In this document: positions 21,297-32,131 of the stretch, piece by piece
Layout of the letters: each line of letters starts with the position of its first letter
How positions within the stretch are numbered: the first letter of the stretch is position 1
Source: Nyssa sinensis
Lineage: Eukaryota; Streptophyta; Magnoliopsida; Cornales; Nyssaceae
Assembly: GCA_008638375.1 (NCBI GenBank)
Contig: CM018041.1
Location: 16,412,953-16,476,952, forward strand
Length of the DNA stretch: 64,000 nt
Direction of reading: 5' to 3'
Notes under the pieces: model-generated
What the model was told of the DNA's origin: nothing
The model's database searches: none
What the model saw: the letters and a program-made list of their open reading frames with translations, nothing else
Translations under genes and position numbers: made by a program

Positions 21297-22279
21297 CTTC
21301 CTTAGTGTCCACTAGGAAATCGGCCTAAACCAGCTGACAATAATGCAGTAACCTTGTAATGGGCCCATGAGTCAAAATTGTATTACATCCACCACAATAA
21401 AACGAAATCCTCCTCTCTGCTTCATTCTCTCTTCTGGATGATTCTAACAAAGCTAGAACTGCAAAACAGATTGCAATGAGAAGCTGTATGCAATCATTGG
21501 TGGCTTTCATTCTTAACATACCGTAAAAAAACTCGGTTCAATCATAGTGCGAAAATTCAAGACTTTGCGACTGACCAAAGCAGGGCTCATCTGATGTTTC
21601 CATGTAAACGAGTCTTTTAGTTTAAAAAAACACTACTTCACAAGGTCAATTTCAGTATTTGAAAATGAGTAATATTACTCTTTTCTAATGCTTCAACTCA
21701 AAAATATACTGCCTAAATGATCTAAGTAGCACTTGAATGATTAAACATCATTTATTTGAAACTCGAGTATGTCTCACAGAATGCTTAAAAATCTAAACAT
21801 AATACTACCGAATGAGGGCTTGCCACTAAACTTTTTCACCATAAACACATGCTATTCATAGTGAGATGTGCTTCCGCCCTAAGTATCGTCTAGTTTGATG
21901 TAATTTCTCAATATTAAAGCCCCATGTCTTAAAGGTGCTAGTTTGCTTAATTAGTAAAGTTTTTAAATAGTCATAAAATAAACATGAGATGGTATCCCAA
22001 CTAGAGATCTATGAAGAGGAGAGGATTACTTCTGCATATATTAAATCAATAACCCAAACAAAGTTTTTAACATTATAAAAAGAAGAAGAGAGGAATGAGA
22101 TCTTATCCAAGTGGTGTTAAGTGTCTATTTTTTACGTAATTGATGTGAGTTTGATTATCTTTTCTTATTTTCTTAAATAAAAAAAATAGAAAAAGCAAGA
22201 TAAATACAAGTAAGGGAGGAATGGACATAAAAGTAAGAAAAGAAGTTGCTGGGCATTTTGTTTAGGTCTTAATTGAGTT
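21297..22279. other. Intergenic, non-coding
   Basis: AT-rich sequence with no supported gene. The 21325-21519 minus-strand frame has no recognised relatives. The start repeats a short block (tgtccact...aaatcgg...aaaccag) that also lies before the SINE at 21055. Confidence 0.5.
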
Positions 22280-22545
22280 GAAAGTCAGTTTGTATCCCAA
22301 TGCTTGGATGAAGTGGACAAAAGTCAAAATTCAGATAAGGTTAGGTTAGGTTTCAGAATAGAACGTCCTCAGTTCAGTTCCACCCCAAACAAGCCCTCGC
22401 TTTATAATGGAATGTGCCGTCACTTCCTAATTTGTTACCCCACTTTGGGGGTAAGCCTTCTCTCAGGATTCCTTGACCTTGAGGACAGCCCTTACCCCAC
22501 CACCAAACACCTAGAAAGGCGAATTAAGTCATTGTCGAAGGCCTT
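22280..22545 (+). repeat. Dispersed repeat copy A (with 25122-25432)
   Basis: Shares ordered blocks with 25122-25432: gaaaNtcagtttNtatcccaatgctt, gacaaaagNtcaaaa, aggttaggt, caccccaaacaagccctc, accaccaaacacc and aagtcattgtc. Lengths differ and indels break the frame, so the 95-codon ORF at 22304-22591 is probably not a gene. Shorter versions occur at 53188, 53335 and 62772. Confidence 0.75.
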
Positions 22546-22599
22546 CTTCATGAAGATTTCAGAGCACCCTTTCAATAATTGCAAGAAATAAGGAAGCCT

Positions 22600-23300
22600 A
22601 AAGCCATGGATACACCAAGAACAACTTTGATGAGATGATCATGTAGAATATGCAGGAATCCTTCAAAATCTTTAATTTTTATTTTTATGGAACATGATAA
22701 TGTACTGGTAAAGAAGAGTGACATGGTTGATATCGAATATCGGCTAGGAGGTAGAGGCCATTAAAATAATTTTTGATACATATAGTGAAAAAAATATAAT
22801 AATACATGGTCTAATGATGAAACTGATCTTAAATAGAATAAAATAAGTAGACAAAATTCATGTAACTGATCTTTTCATTATTTCTGCTTCCGATGTACTC
22901 TATGAGAAATTTTTTGAATGAGACTATTTTTGACTATCGTGACTATGTATCATTTCAATAATATTTTGTTACGTGTGCTATGAACCATTAGTTTTAAGGG
23001 GGATTGAGTAATACGTCCCTCATAAAGTGCTTAATTAGCACAAGGTCCAACTCCAAAAGTATTAATCTATAAAAATTCTAAATATTTTATTGACAAAAAT
23101 ATCCCTTTAGTGTAAAAACTCAAAAAACACGGAACATGAACTAGAGCCTGACGTGCTCCCCTACCACATCATCACCCAACTTTTCTATAAATTTCAAAAT
23201 TAAATAACTTACAAAATATAAGCCCATCTTTCATAAAAAAATATATATATTTGGACTTTAAAAATTGAGATCTATCAAACAAGATCCATATTGTATAAGA
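22600..23300. other. Intergenic, non-coding
   Basis: AT-rich with no recognisable gene, RNA or complete element. Confidence 0.5.
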
Positions 23301-23324
23301 AATTCTGTCAAAAAAATTCATGTT

Positions 23325-23720
23325 TTTTTTTTCAGAGAATTTTCATAAAAAATTCTCTGTCCACAGAACTAAGACAAAAAATATTCTTTATCCCAGAACA
23401 GAGAAATGTCTCTGTCTTGGAACAGAGAAATTTGAAAAATTCCTTCAAAAAAAAATATTACACATGTTTTTAAGAATGCATCAAACAATTTTTATTCCTT
23501 AGGAAAGTGGTAATACTCTAACATTGATAAAACAAAAAAATAAATTAAAAATTCTAGTCAAAAAACTTCTATTTTTTCAACAGAGAATTTTTTGTATTCG
23601 GACAAAGAAATTCCTTAAATAAAAAAATTATTACAGATGTTTTTAGCAATATATCAAACGACTTTTGTTTCTTAGAAAAGTGATAATACTCTAACATTGA
23701 TAAAATAAAAAGTAGATAAA
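23325..23720 (+). repeat. Diverged tandem duplication, about 182-bp period, rich in acagagaa words
   Basis: Both halves contain cagagaaNtttt, a ttNttacaNatgtttttaNNaat block, atcaaacNacttttNttNctta, and gNtaatactctaacattgataaaa (the last at 23508 and 23690). The first half carries several cagagaaat/ttctctgt words. Confidence 0.75.
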
Positions 23721-25121
23721 AAAAAAATACACAATTAAAAAAAAATAGCAACAAAGAAAATTCTCTGCCTAAAAATTCTATGTCCAAAAATTTGACCAAA
23801 AAAAAAATCTTAATTTTACCCGTCGCCAATATATGCATTGAACAACTTGGTTCCATGAATTTCAATTATTAAATGAAGGTCCCTTAGCCACTGATACAAA
23901 CTCTAGATAGCTAATGAATACTTAGAGACTGCAATGATGCCATCTAAACCTAATATATATATATATATATAAGCAAGATATATAATTAAAAATTACAAGC
24001 ATTGGGAAACAAGTTAACATAGTAATTAAATTGTTTAAAAATAAACCCTCTCGTTATCATTACAAACTTGTATATATTACTTATATATCAGAAGTGCATT
24101 TGACATCTTAGCTTTCTGTAATAAAAGTTTCATAGAGAACTACAACAAAGTTATAAACACATCATCATTACATGTAAATTTATAATATTATCTTGGCAAC
24201 ATGAAACCTTATTCTCTGTTTCCTCTAATGAAAGCACCAAGAGAGAGAGGGGGGGCATGTGTGGATGAGAAGCCCATAGCTTTTAGCAATTTGGCTACTG
24301 CAATTCCCAAGCAAAATGGAGAGCAAACTTAGCTTACATTCATTTCAATAAAACCTGCGAACCTAAAAGACTTGTGTGTAGATTAAACTTTTGGAATAAG
24401 CACGTTTTCATCCATGTGAAATAACGAACTATTATCCACAAATCCGCAATCGACTGCAATTGGCCCAATTTATTCGAATTCCATAACACCCCTTTTGTAG
24501 GTTATTGCAACCTTATTCTCTCTCTAAATAAGAATCAAATCACGCCATCTTCATTGCTGTAATAATAGAAGCCAAGTTTTTTTGCCATCACAACACATTT
24601 AAGCCACTATCATCACGGGATAATATCGATGAAGGGCGCCAATCAACGTCGACAGTTGTTGAAGCAACAATCTGCTTCGATTGAGACCTTGAGAGACAGA
24701 AGAACTTCACGAGATGGATGAATATGGGATAATTCAGTCATTATAAAAAATATAAAATTGCCACCTCATCACTAATTAAACTTGGGATCACACCATTTAA
24801 AAATTTAGAGAACTTTTGGGGTTAAAATATTTATCCTTCCACCTTAGATTGTAAGGAACTTATTTTGAAGGATCTTCCACTAATTAATTCTAGTTTTAAT
24901 AGGTTATAGAATACATGACATAATATTATTATAAATGTCTACTGTTACATGATAGCCTAGTCTCACTGAAAAATATCTCGTACTATGTATACATTATTCA
25001 TCTAAACTATGGAAAGAAAAAAAAATGTGATGGTACATATAGAACATTCTCCCTTTATATGGTTGAAAATACCTTGGACAACAAAGACTTTATATAGAAA
25101 GAAAAAAAAGAAAAAGAAAAG
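23721..25121. other. Intergenic, non-coding
   Basis: AT-rich. A (TA)n run at about 23951-23970 and a short (GA)/(GGG) tract near 24241. No supported gene. Confidence 0.55.
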
Positions 25122-25432
25122 TGAAACTCAGTTTCTATCCCAATGCTTTATATATTGGAGATAAAAACAACCAAGAGGACAAAAGGTCAAAAATTAGATG
25201 AGGTTAGGTCTCAGAATGGAATGTCCCTAGTTCAATCCCACCCCAAACAAGCCCTCACACTTTATACTTCTTTAAACCAAAATTGAATATGTTCTCACTT
25301 CTTTTGAGATGCCTTCTGATCATTTGAGATGACAACCCATGAGTCATGACCCCACCAAACACCATGCTCAGCATTACATAATTGTGAGTGCATGGAACAG
25401 AGATAACCGTTACAAAGCCAAAGTCATTGTCA
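25122..25432 (+). repeat. Dispersed repeat copy B (with 22280-22545)
   Basis: See copy A: the same ordered blocks, including caccccaaacaagccctc at about 25240 and aaagtcattgtcaattt at the end. Confidence 0.75.
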
Positions 25433-25830
25433 ATTTAAACCAGAGACCTGATAATTGCAAAAACCAAAAAAAATCAAAATCAAGCAACTAGAAACATTGT
25501 TGAATGATTCGCCTCAATTTGTTTAATGATTTATTAAGTTTTTGGTAAACATAACGTAATTATAAAAATATATCCAATATATATCATATATGTTATACAT
25601 GATAAGTAAATTACAATTTAATAATATAAACAGAAAATATAAAACATTTGAAGTTTAATATATATACATATATAATATAATATAAAATTATATAGAAATA
25701 TAATGGTAATTACTCAACATTAAAAAGGGTGTTGCACACGTCCACCCTTTTATATTTAAGCACTTTCCTCTAAATAAATGAGACATAACATTATTTTTTT
25801 TACAAAAGATATTACGTAAAAACAGAATAA

Positions 25831-26335
25831 TGTTGGAAATTGGGTCATGTGAATCCGAATTTATTTGACATCTATAAGATTTGTGCGAATCGTGATAATT
25901 ATGATAAGAGTTTATATGTGATTAAACTTTTTATCCGTTCTAGTTGGTTTGATCGATTTAGATATTATCAAGTCTTGCGGTTATTCTATTAGTTGTGATT
26001 ATGAGATATAAACATATACGTATTAGATAAGCTTAATGAATTCATTCATGTGTAGTCTCCCAAATTATCACATAAGATTTTGAGTGGCGCTCTCTCTGAG
26101 ATTCTTCTTGGGTGATTATCATAGTGTCTTTGGTCTTGAATTGTGAAAATATATAAGCAACCCGATCTTGCAGCCATCCTATTTGACAAGGAGGATCTCT
26201 TGCAATGTTTCAAGGATCTTCGTGGTGTCCCAAGAAAGTTCGTAATACAAGTTGCCTCTTCTGCTTCTGCTCTTCTTGATCTGAAGAGGTAATTGGGTGG
26301 AACAATCATTTGTGTTTATTATGTATTTCATTTAT
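25831..26335 (+). mobile_element. 5' LTR of a 13.1-kb LTR retrotransposon
   Basis: Starts TGTTGGAAATTGGGTCATGTG and ends near gtgtttattatgtatttcatttat. Collinear with 38413-38930 along its full length, with scattered substitutions and small indels. Immediately followed by a Met-tRNA-like primer site. Confidence 0.92.
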
Positions 26336-26348
26336 TGGTATCAAAGCC
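26336..26348 (+). other. Primer-binding site, initiator Met-tRNA type
   Basis: TGGTATCAAAGCC directly after the 5' LTR; one change from the usual plant TGGTATCAGAGCC. Confidence 0.85.
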
Positions 26349-27714
26349 ATAGTCTTTTGTTCGCTGATATGTGTTTTGTATGCATGTGTATTTACTAAGA
26401 AAAAAATCATGCATTAAACCCACATAAAGGATTTTTAAACGATCATTATAAAAACACCTTTTGAATGATCTGTCACGGTGGATGTATTCTTTATAGCACC
26501 AGTAGATAACCCTTAAAATTTCATGACGATCCACCGTCGGATATGTGAGAGATTTGAGTTTAAAGTTCTAGCTTTTCAAGAAAACACAACTTTAATTCGA
26601 ATCTTTGGGTTTTAATATGACCTGTAAAACCTTGATTATTGTGCATGAAATTTATATCGATCTATTCCTTGTTCCAAGAACTTCCAACAATATATGGTAC
26701 ACAATTTTTCGTCGAAAAATGAGTGAGATATAAGGTCTCAAAGTTTGACAGCAGTCATGACCAAATATTATTTTTGGAAGAAGATGAATTATAGAGAAAT
26801 GCAACTCCTACTCTCAAGTAGGGCGCGTGGGAGCAGCGTGCATCATCTTTCGAAGCTTATTTTTTGACACCTTCAGAAAGTGTGCCTCACTCACTGAATT
26901 TGTGACCCCGTGATGTATTTTTTTTTTATAATTTTTTAGTTTTTGTAAAATAATTTTTATTAATTAAAAGTGTAAAAAATGTGTTTAAATATTTTTTCAA
27001 AAATTTCAGAGAACTTATATTTGTGATTAAAATTACATATCAGTATTTAGTATACTGTTGAGGTCCAAATTATTTTTTAGTGAATTTCTTTACCTATGTT
27101 TTATATTTTTGGAGCATTAAAAATTAGTTTTTATCCCAAAAATTTCAAAAATTTATTTTAAATGTGAAAAATTCTTGAAAAGGCTATGAAAATTAGGAAC
27201 AATTACATTACATGTGGAATTATATTTTTTTGGGTCATGTGTGGATTATTTTTGTTTTAATTATCATGTAAAAAAATATTTAGTGTATTATTATTGTATA
27301 ATATTGATCCCTATTAATTGTGAGACCCAAATACCCACTTCTCATTGTGGTGAAGTGTGGTAAAACCATCAAGACCCATTATATTGTTATGCATATGGAT
27401 ATATGTTGTGATTGGATGTATTTATTTAATTAATGTTCTAGTGCACTTGTTTGTTGTGATGTATGTATTACAAGGTTAATTTTGTGATATATGAGATATT
27501 GGCACGGCATCCCCATTTATTTTATTGCTTTTAGTAGATTGATGTAGTAGTTTTATTCTACAATGAAATAAACTTTGAAAATGGTTGTATTTATTTATGA
27601 AGCCTTGTAAGGAGATGTATTTTCGCTACAAACTCATATGTCCATAAATTACCTTGGCATGATGTACTAAAATGCCAATTAGGCTCAAGTGGAGTCCATG
27701 CGTTTTAGAATATG
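26349..27714. other. Internal region of the LARD-like element, part 1, non-coding
   Basis: Leader-like sequence with no recognisable gag frame and no long ORF. Confidence 0.6.
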
Positions 27715-27721
27715 CGCACTG

Positions 27722-29158
27722 GTGTGCTGTCGCAGGCAACCAAAAATAAAACTTAAACTCCTAAAAATATATGTAGTAGAGTGAGTAAGGATCGTTTCCA
27801 CGGAGAGTATCTAGCCTAGTTTTATGCTATGTGAACAAGGAGGGGAGGGTTTGAGTATAACGAAAATAATTTTAAAAACACAACTAAGGAACAATTAAAA
27901 TTAAAGTATCGAATTCAATCAAAAGAACAAGCATTGGTCTAAGTCAACATCCACCATCAGAATTTTACAACTAATCATCTATGTAAGTATATATCAATTC
28001 ACACTTTGAATATTCACCGTTGGAACTATTTTCCTATCTCTCCTTAGTCGCAGTTAATTAGAAAACAGCGATCTAATTAACCCTAATTACTAAACAACCC
28101 AAGACAAGCGCTAAAGGTTCAATATAGTAACAGCCTTAAGAATTAGAAAGACCGATGAAGCTAAACAACACAAGCACATGTGGTTGTATTTAATTTAGTC
28201 GAGCGTTCTTCCTAAGATCTAATAATTTCTTACGCAACAAATCATTAAATATTAGTTGCTTCACAAATTAGAGGGATCAAACAATTACGGATTTGATATC
28301 TAACATAGCAGTAGATTGCAACGAATAATAAACTAGTAGGCCTCCTAGAAATTAAACGAAACAATTATGAAAATAAGCACAAAAGAACATCCGATACTCA
28401 AAACATAAATTGAACAATAAAAACTAAATTAGATCTCATAGTTTTATTGATTCGGAGGCTTCCGTTTCCTTCAATCAATTATAAAAGTTTAGCCACGCAA
28501 GGCCATGATGAAAACTTGATGGAGAAGTTAGAGAAGAGGGGAGAGAGAGGCGTCCAAATCTGATCTCTCCTCCTTTTCATGTTAAAAATCAGCATTGGAA
28601 GCCTACTAGAACTCCTAAAGATATTCTAAATACTATTCTCAAATAACAATATCCAAATTTGATTAATTAAGGAAAATATTAAAAATAAAATAAAGTCCTA
28701 ATATAACTAAGAAAATGGTGTTTTCAGCTGGAATTTTCATGCATCAGATCACGAAACTTCCAAAAGTAAATCAGCGTCAGATCTGCGTATTAGAATTTTG
28801 CGTAACCAAGGAATGTTCCAGAACGTCCGCAGTGCAGGTGCAATAACTTTAAGCCCGATTTCGACCTTGATGCAGCCAGAATCACTCAAAACTCAAAACA
28901 TGAACGTTTTAGAGATGTTTCTTGGCGTTCTATAGCATCTTGAATCATCTCAATCGAAGCTCAGATGAGAGAGTTATGCCCAGATTTCGAAGCGATGTCG
29001 AAAACTGTCCAAAATCGCCCGATTAGCTTCGTTTTGCACTTAGTGCCTCCATTTGCCTCCTAAATCAAAATACAAGAATAATGAGTACATTTAGGCACCA
29101 AATAAGTATAAAATACTAAACATTAAGGAAAAAAATATGACATTTTTCATTCTCATCA
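27722..29158 (-). mobile_element. LTR-like insertion (Athila/Tat-like solo LTR), minus strand
   Basis: Read minus, it begins TGATGAGAATGAAAAATG and tatttggtgcctaaatg, has the middle block gggcataactctctcatctg, and ends with ggaaacgatccttactcac and gttgcctgcgacagcac. These blocks resemble LTRs of plant Athila/Tat-type gypsy elements. A 7-base match, CGCACTG, occurs on both sides (27715-27721 and 29159-29165). A 5-bp retrotransposon duplication with TG/CA ends cannot be fixed exactly. No internal region is present. Confidence 0.6.
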
Positions 29159-29165
29159 CGCACTG

Positions 29166-29171
29166 ATGATG

Positions 29172-29231
<60 letters not shown>
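29166..29231. repeat. (ATT)n microsatellite
   Basis: About 20 ATT units directly beside the LTR-like insertion, led by gatgatg. Confidence 0.97.
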
Positions 29232-29233
<2 letters not shown>

Positions 29234-29640
29234 GATGAATTAAATTTATTTTAATTCAGAAATCATTGTGTGGATGAATTAAATTTGTTTTAATTCAAAA
29301 TTATTTTGCTTGAAATTATTTGAAATATATTTCTGTTTACATAAATGGGAGATGATTATGAGCCTAGGGAATTTTTCGATCTCATAGTGTGTAATAGAAT
29401 AATACTTTTAATTGAATTTCTGGTAACTGAATAATACGATGAATGTATGCTTAAATGTCACCTTGCGCACTATGACAGTAGTAAAATAACCTCAATGAAT
29501 GTGAATACTGAATTGACCAATATAAATGCTTAGAATGACCACATTACACATATAGCATATGTGTAGACATTGACCATAGGAAACACAGTCCAATACCTTG
29601 AGACATGAAAGTCTATCATAATTAATTAAATTAGTTAAAT

Positions 29641-30005
29641 GCGCTTTATTATGTAGAGTAGCATATAAATAAATCTCATTGAAAACTTGTTTGGATAGTT
29701 CCATGAAATTATAGACTTGCCTTTGATGAGCAGCAAATTCTCGTCATATAGTAACTTGGCTTGTATTTAATTTTTTTTTAAAAAAAACCTACAAGATGCT
29801 ACTTATTTATAGATTTCCTTTGATGCACTTTATTATGTAGAGCAACATATAAATAAATCTCATTGAAAATTTGTTTGGATTAGTTTCATAATAATTATAG
29901 ACTTGCCTTTGATGAGCAGCAAATTCTCGTCATATAGTAACTTGTCTCGTATTTAAATTTTTTTAAAAAAAACCTACAAGTTACTACTTAGTTAAATAAA
30001 AATAT
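29641..30005 (+). repeat. 184-bp tandem duplication
   Basis: Units start gcNctttattatgtagag at 29641 and 29825 and both include gcctttgatgagcagcaaat and an A/T tract followed by acctacaag. Confidence 0.93.
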
Positions 30006-31542
30006 TTTTTAAAATAGTGCTTCATCTTGAGATGAAAGTTAGAGCACCAAAAGGCGAACTCCTAAACTAACCTTGTCGCCTAAGGTAGGTCAAACAAGGC
30101 TTTTGGGCCTATGTTTATAGACAAGGAAGAGTTGCTAATTAGGGTGGGGCTGAGAAACTTACGTCAAAAGTAGGCAAGAAAGTCAAGTACCATAGGGGCA
30201 TGCATGACACATAATGAGATATATTATAGAATGAGCTGCTATTTGAGAATAAAAATGATCATTATGCTCGTAGTTGTACTGAGTCAAAGTTGACAATTTT
30301 ATTTAAAATAGAGAAAAATGTATAAAATAGTGCGTAAAGAGCGTAACTTTACGTTGCTCATAATGTTTCATACATTATGCACAAGTGGTAGTATAAGAAT
30401 TAATCGCCACAAGAGTGAGTTGATTAATTCTTTTGAGCAACATATGACCTTCTGATAACATAATTGGATATTGGTGTTTGATTAGTCGTTTAGTCCACCT
30501 CTTGCCCAATTGATTTTTATCATTTTCTCATCTTTAATTTTCAGTCTTTGGGATTGGATGGAACTATTTATTCTTTGTAAATAATCATTCATTGTAGATT
30601 GATTAGTTTGATTTACCATTAAAAGCTACTTTGTTATATGAGTATGATAGTGGCTTTGTCTCATTAGATTATTTGATAATTTTGGACTTATCTTTTTATG
30701 AATTTTCACGATGTTATTTTTTACACTAACATAGACACATTGAACTAGATTGGATGACTAGATTAGTTTGAGAAGACCTGTTGGAGTTATTCGCAAAAAT
30801 CAGTCTATCAATGCATAAACCCTATTTTACTGGAAAGGCCTGTAAGAAACCATATTTGTAAGGTAGACCGGCTTCTTATCCACTAGAGTCAGTCCTAATA
30901 GCATATGCGAACTCATGATGTTATGAAAATTGGGTACATAGTAGAACCTCTTGTTTTCTTACTTTGTTACTCGTGTTATGGTTGCTTACCTAACTCAAGC
31001 ATTAGATACTTTGAGCATCGAAAATGAAGAATTTTGAAATTCCTCGCACTAATTGTAAGCAAGAGTACTTGTCTAATTATCCTCAAGACAATTAAGTGAG
31101 AAAAATGAAGAAATTGGAATTTTGTTAAATACAATTAGGTTAATGATGGCATAAATATGTTGTGTGTAGCCTATATCCTTAACTAAGTCCCTAATAGTCA
31201 ATTCTTTTAAGATCGAGAATGGTGAAAAGCCTAATTTGGAGGGTTTATCACCTTTTGGGGTTTATGTGTTTTGTACACATTATTTATTATTTTTGTGAAA
31301 ACTTGGCCCTAAGTTTTAAAAATGTTAACTTTTTAAAATATTCTTTTTGAAAGTTTAAAGAGTCACTGGATTTTTAATTGAACACCCCAAGTTAAAGAAT
31401 GACTAAATTGAGTTACGCAATGAGAAAACTTTAAAGGATCTTTAACTTTGTGGGTTAATAGAATCTATGTAAGTCACACCATCTCTCGGCGAGGGTGAAA
31501 AATTGTTATCTCATTCTAGAATCGCTGATGATGTTTTGGATA
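30006..31542. other. Internal region of the LARD-like element, part 2, non-coding
   Basis: No gene or conserved motif seen; scattered stops in all frames. Confidence 0.6.
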
Positions 31543-31547
31543 GTGGG

Positions 31548-32097
31548 TGTAACACCCCGACCCAATTATCGATGACTTAGTCGCTAATTAAATATTAGAG
31601 GTTTTAAGAAGTAAAATAATGATTAAGAAAAATTCGATCAAGAAAATAAAGGCTACAAAAACAATAAGATTACGACTAGTAAAACTGACACAATGAAGAA
31701 AAGAAATAATATAAGTACAATAGTAAAAATGAAATTAAAATACAAAAGCCTAACTGAAGGCAAATGAAAAGAAAAGAAAAAAAGTAGGCCAAAAAGTGTT
31801 GGCCCAAGGAATTGAACCCAAGATTTAGTCCACCAAGAGACTTATGCCAAGTCAAAACCAACTAGGCTATTAGCACACATGTGCTATGATAGCTCAAAAG
31901 AAAATGATATAAGGTAGAAATTTTGTGGGAAAAGTCTAAAGCAATGAGGTGTCAACATCCCTATTGCACCACTCTTACAACTAATGAGGGCTCATGCAAA
32001 CCCCTCATCATATTGTACGCAAGCTTGAGGCTATATGATCAAAACTCATACCTTGTGTGAGAACTTGTGAGTGTCAATTCAAGCCAGACCTACGGCT

Positions 32098-32131
<34 letters not shown>

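Noticed and set aside
22304..22591. 95-codon ORF as a possible gene
   Set aside because: The homologous DNA at 25122-25432 has indels that destroy the frame, and no domain is seen.
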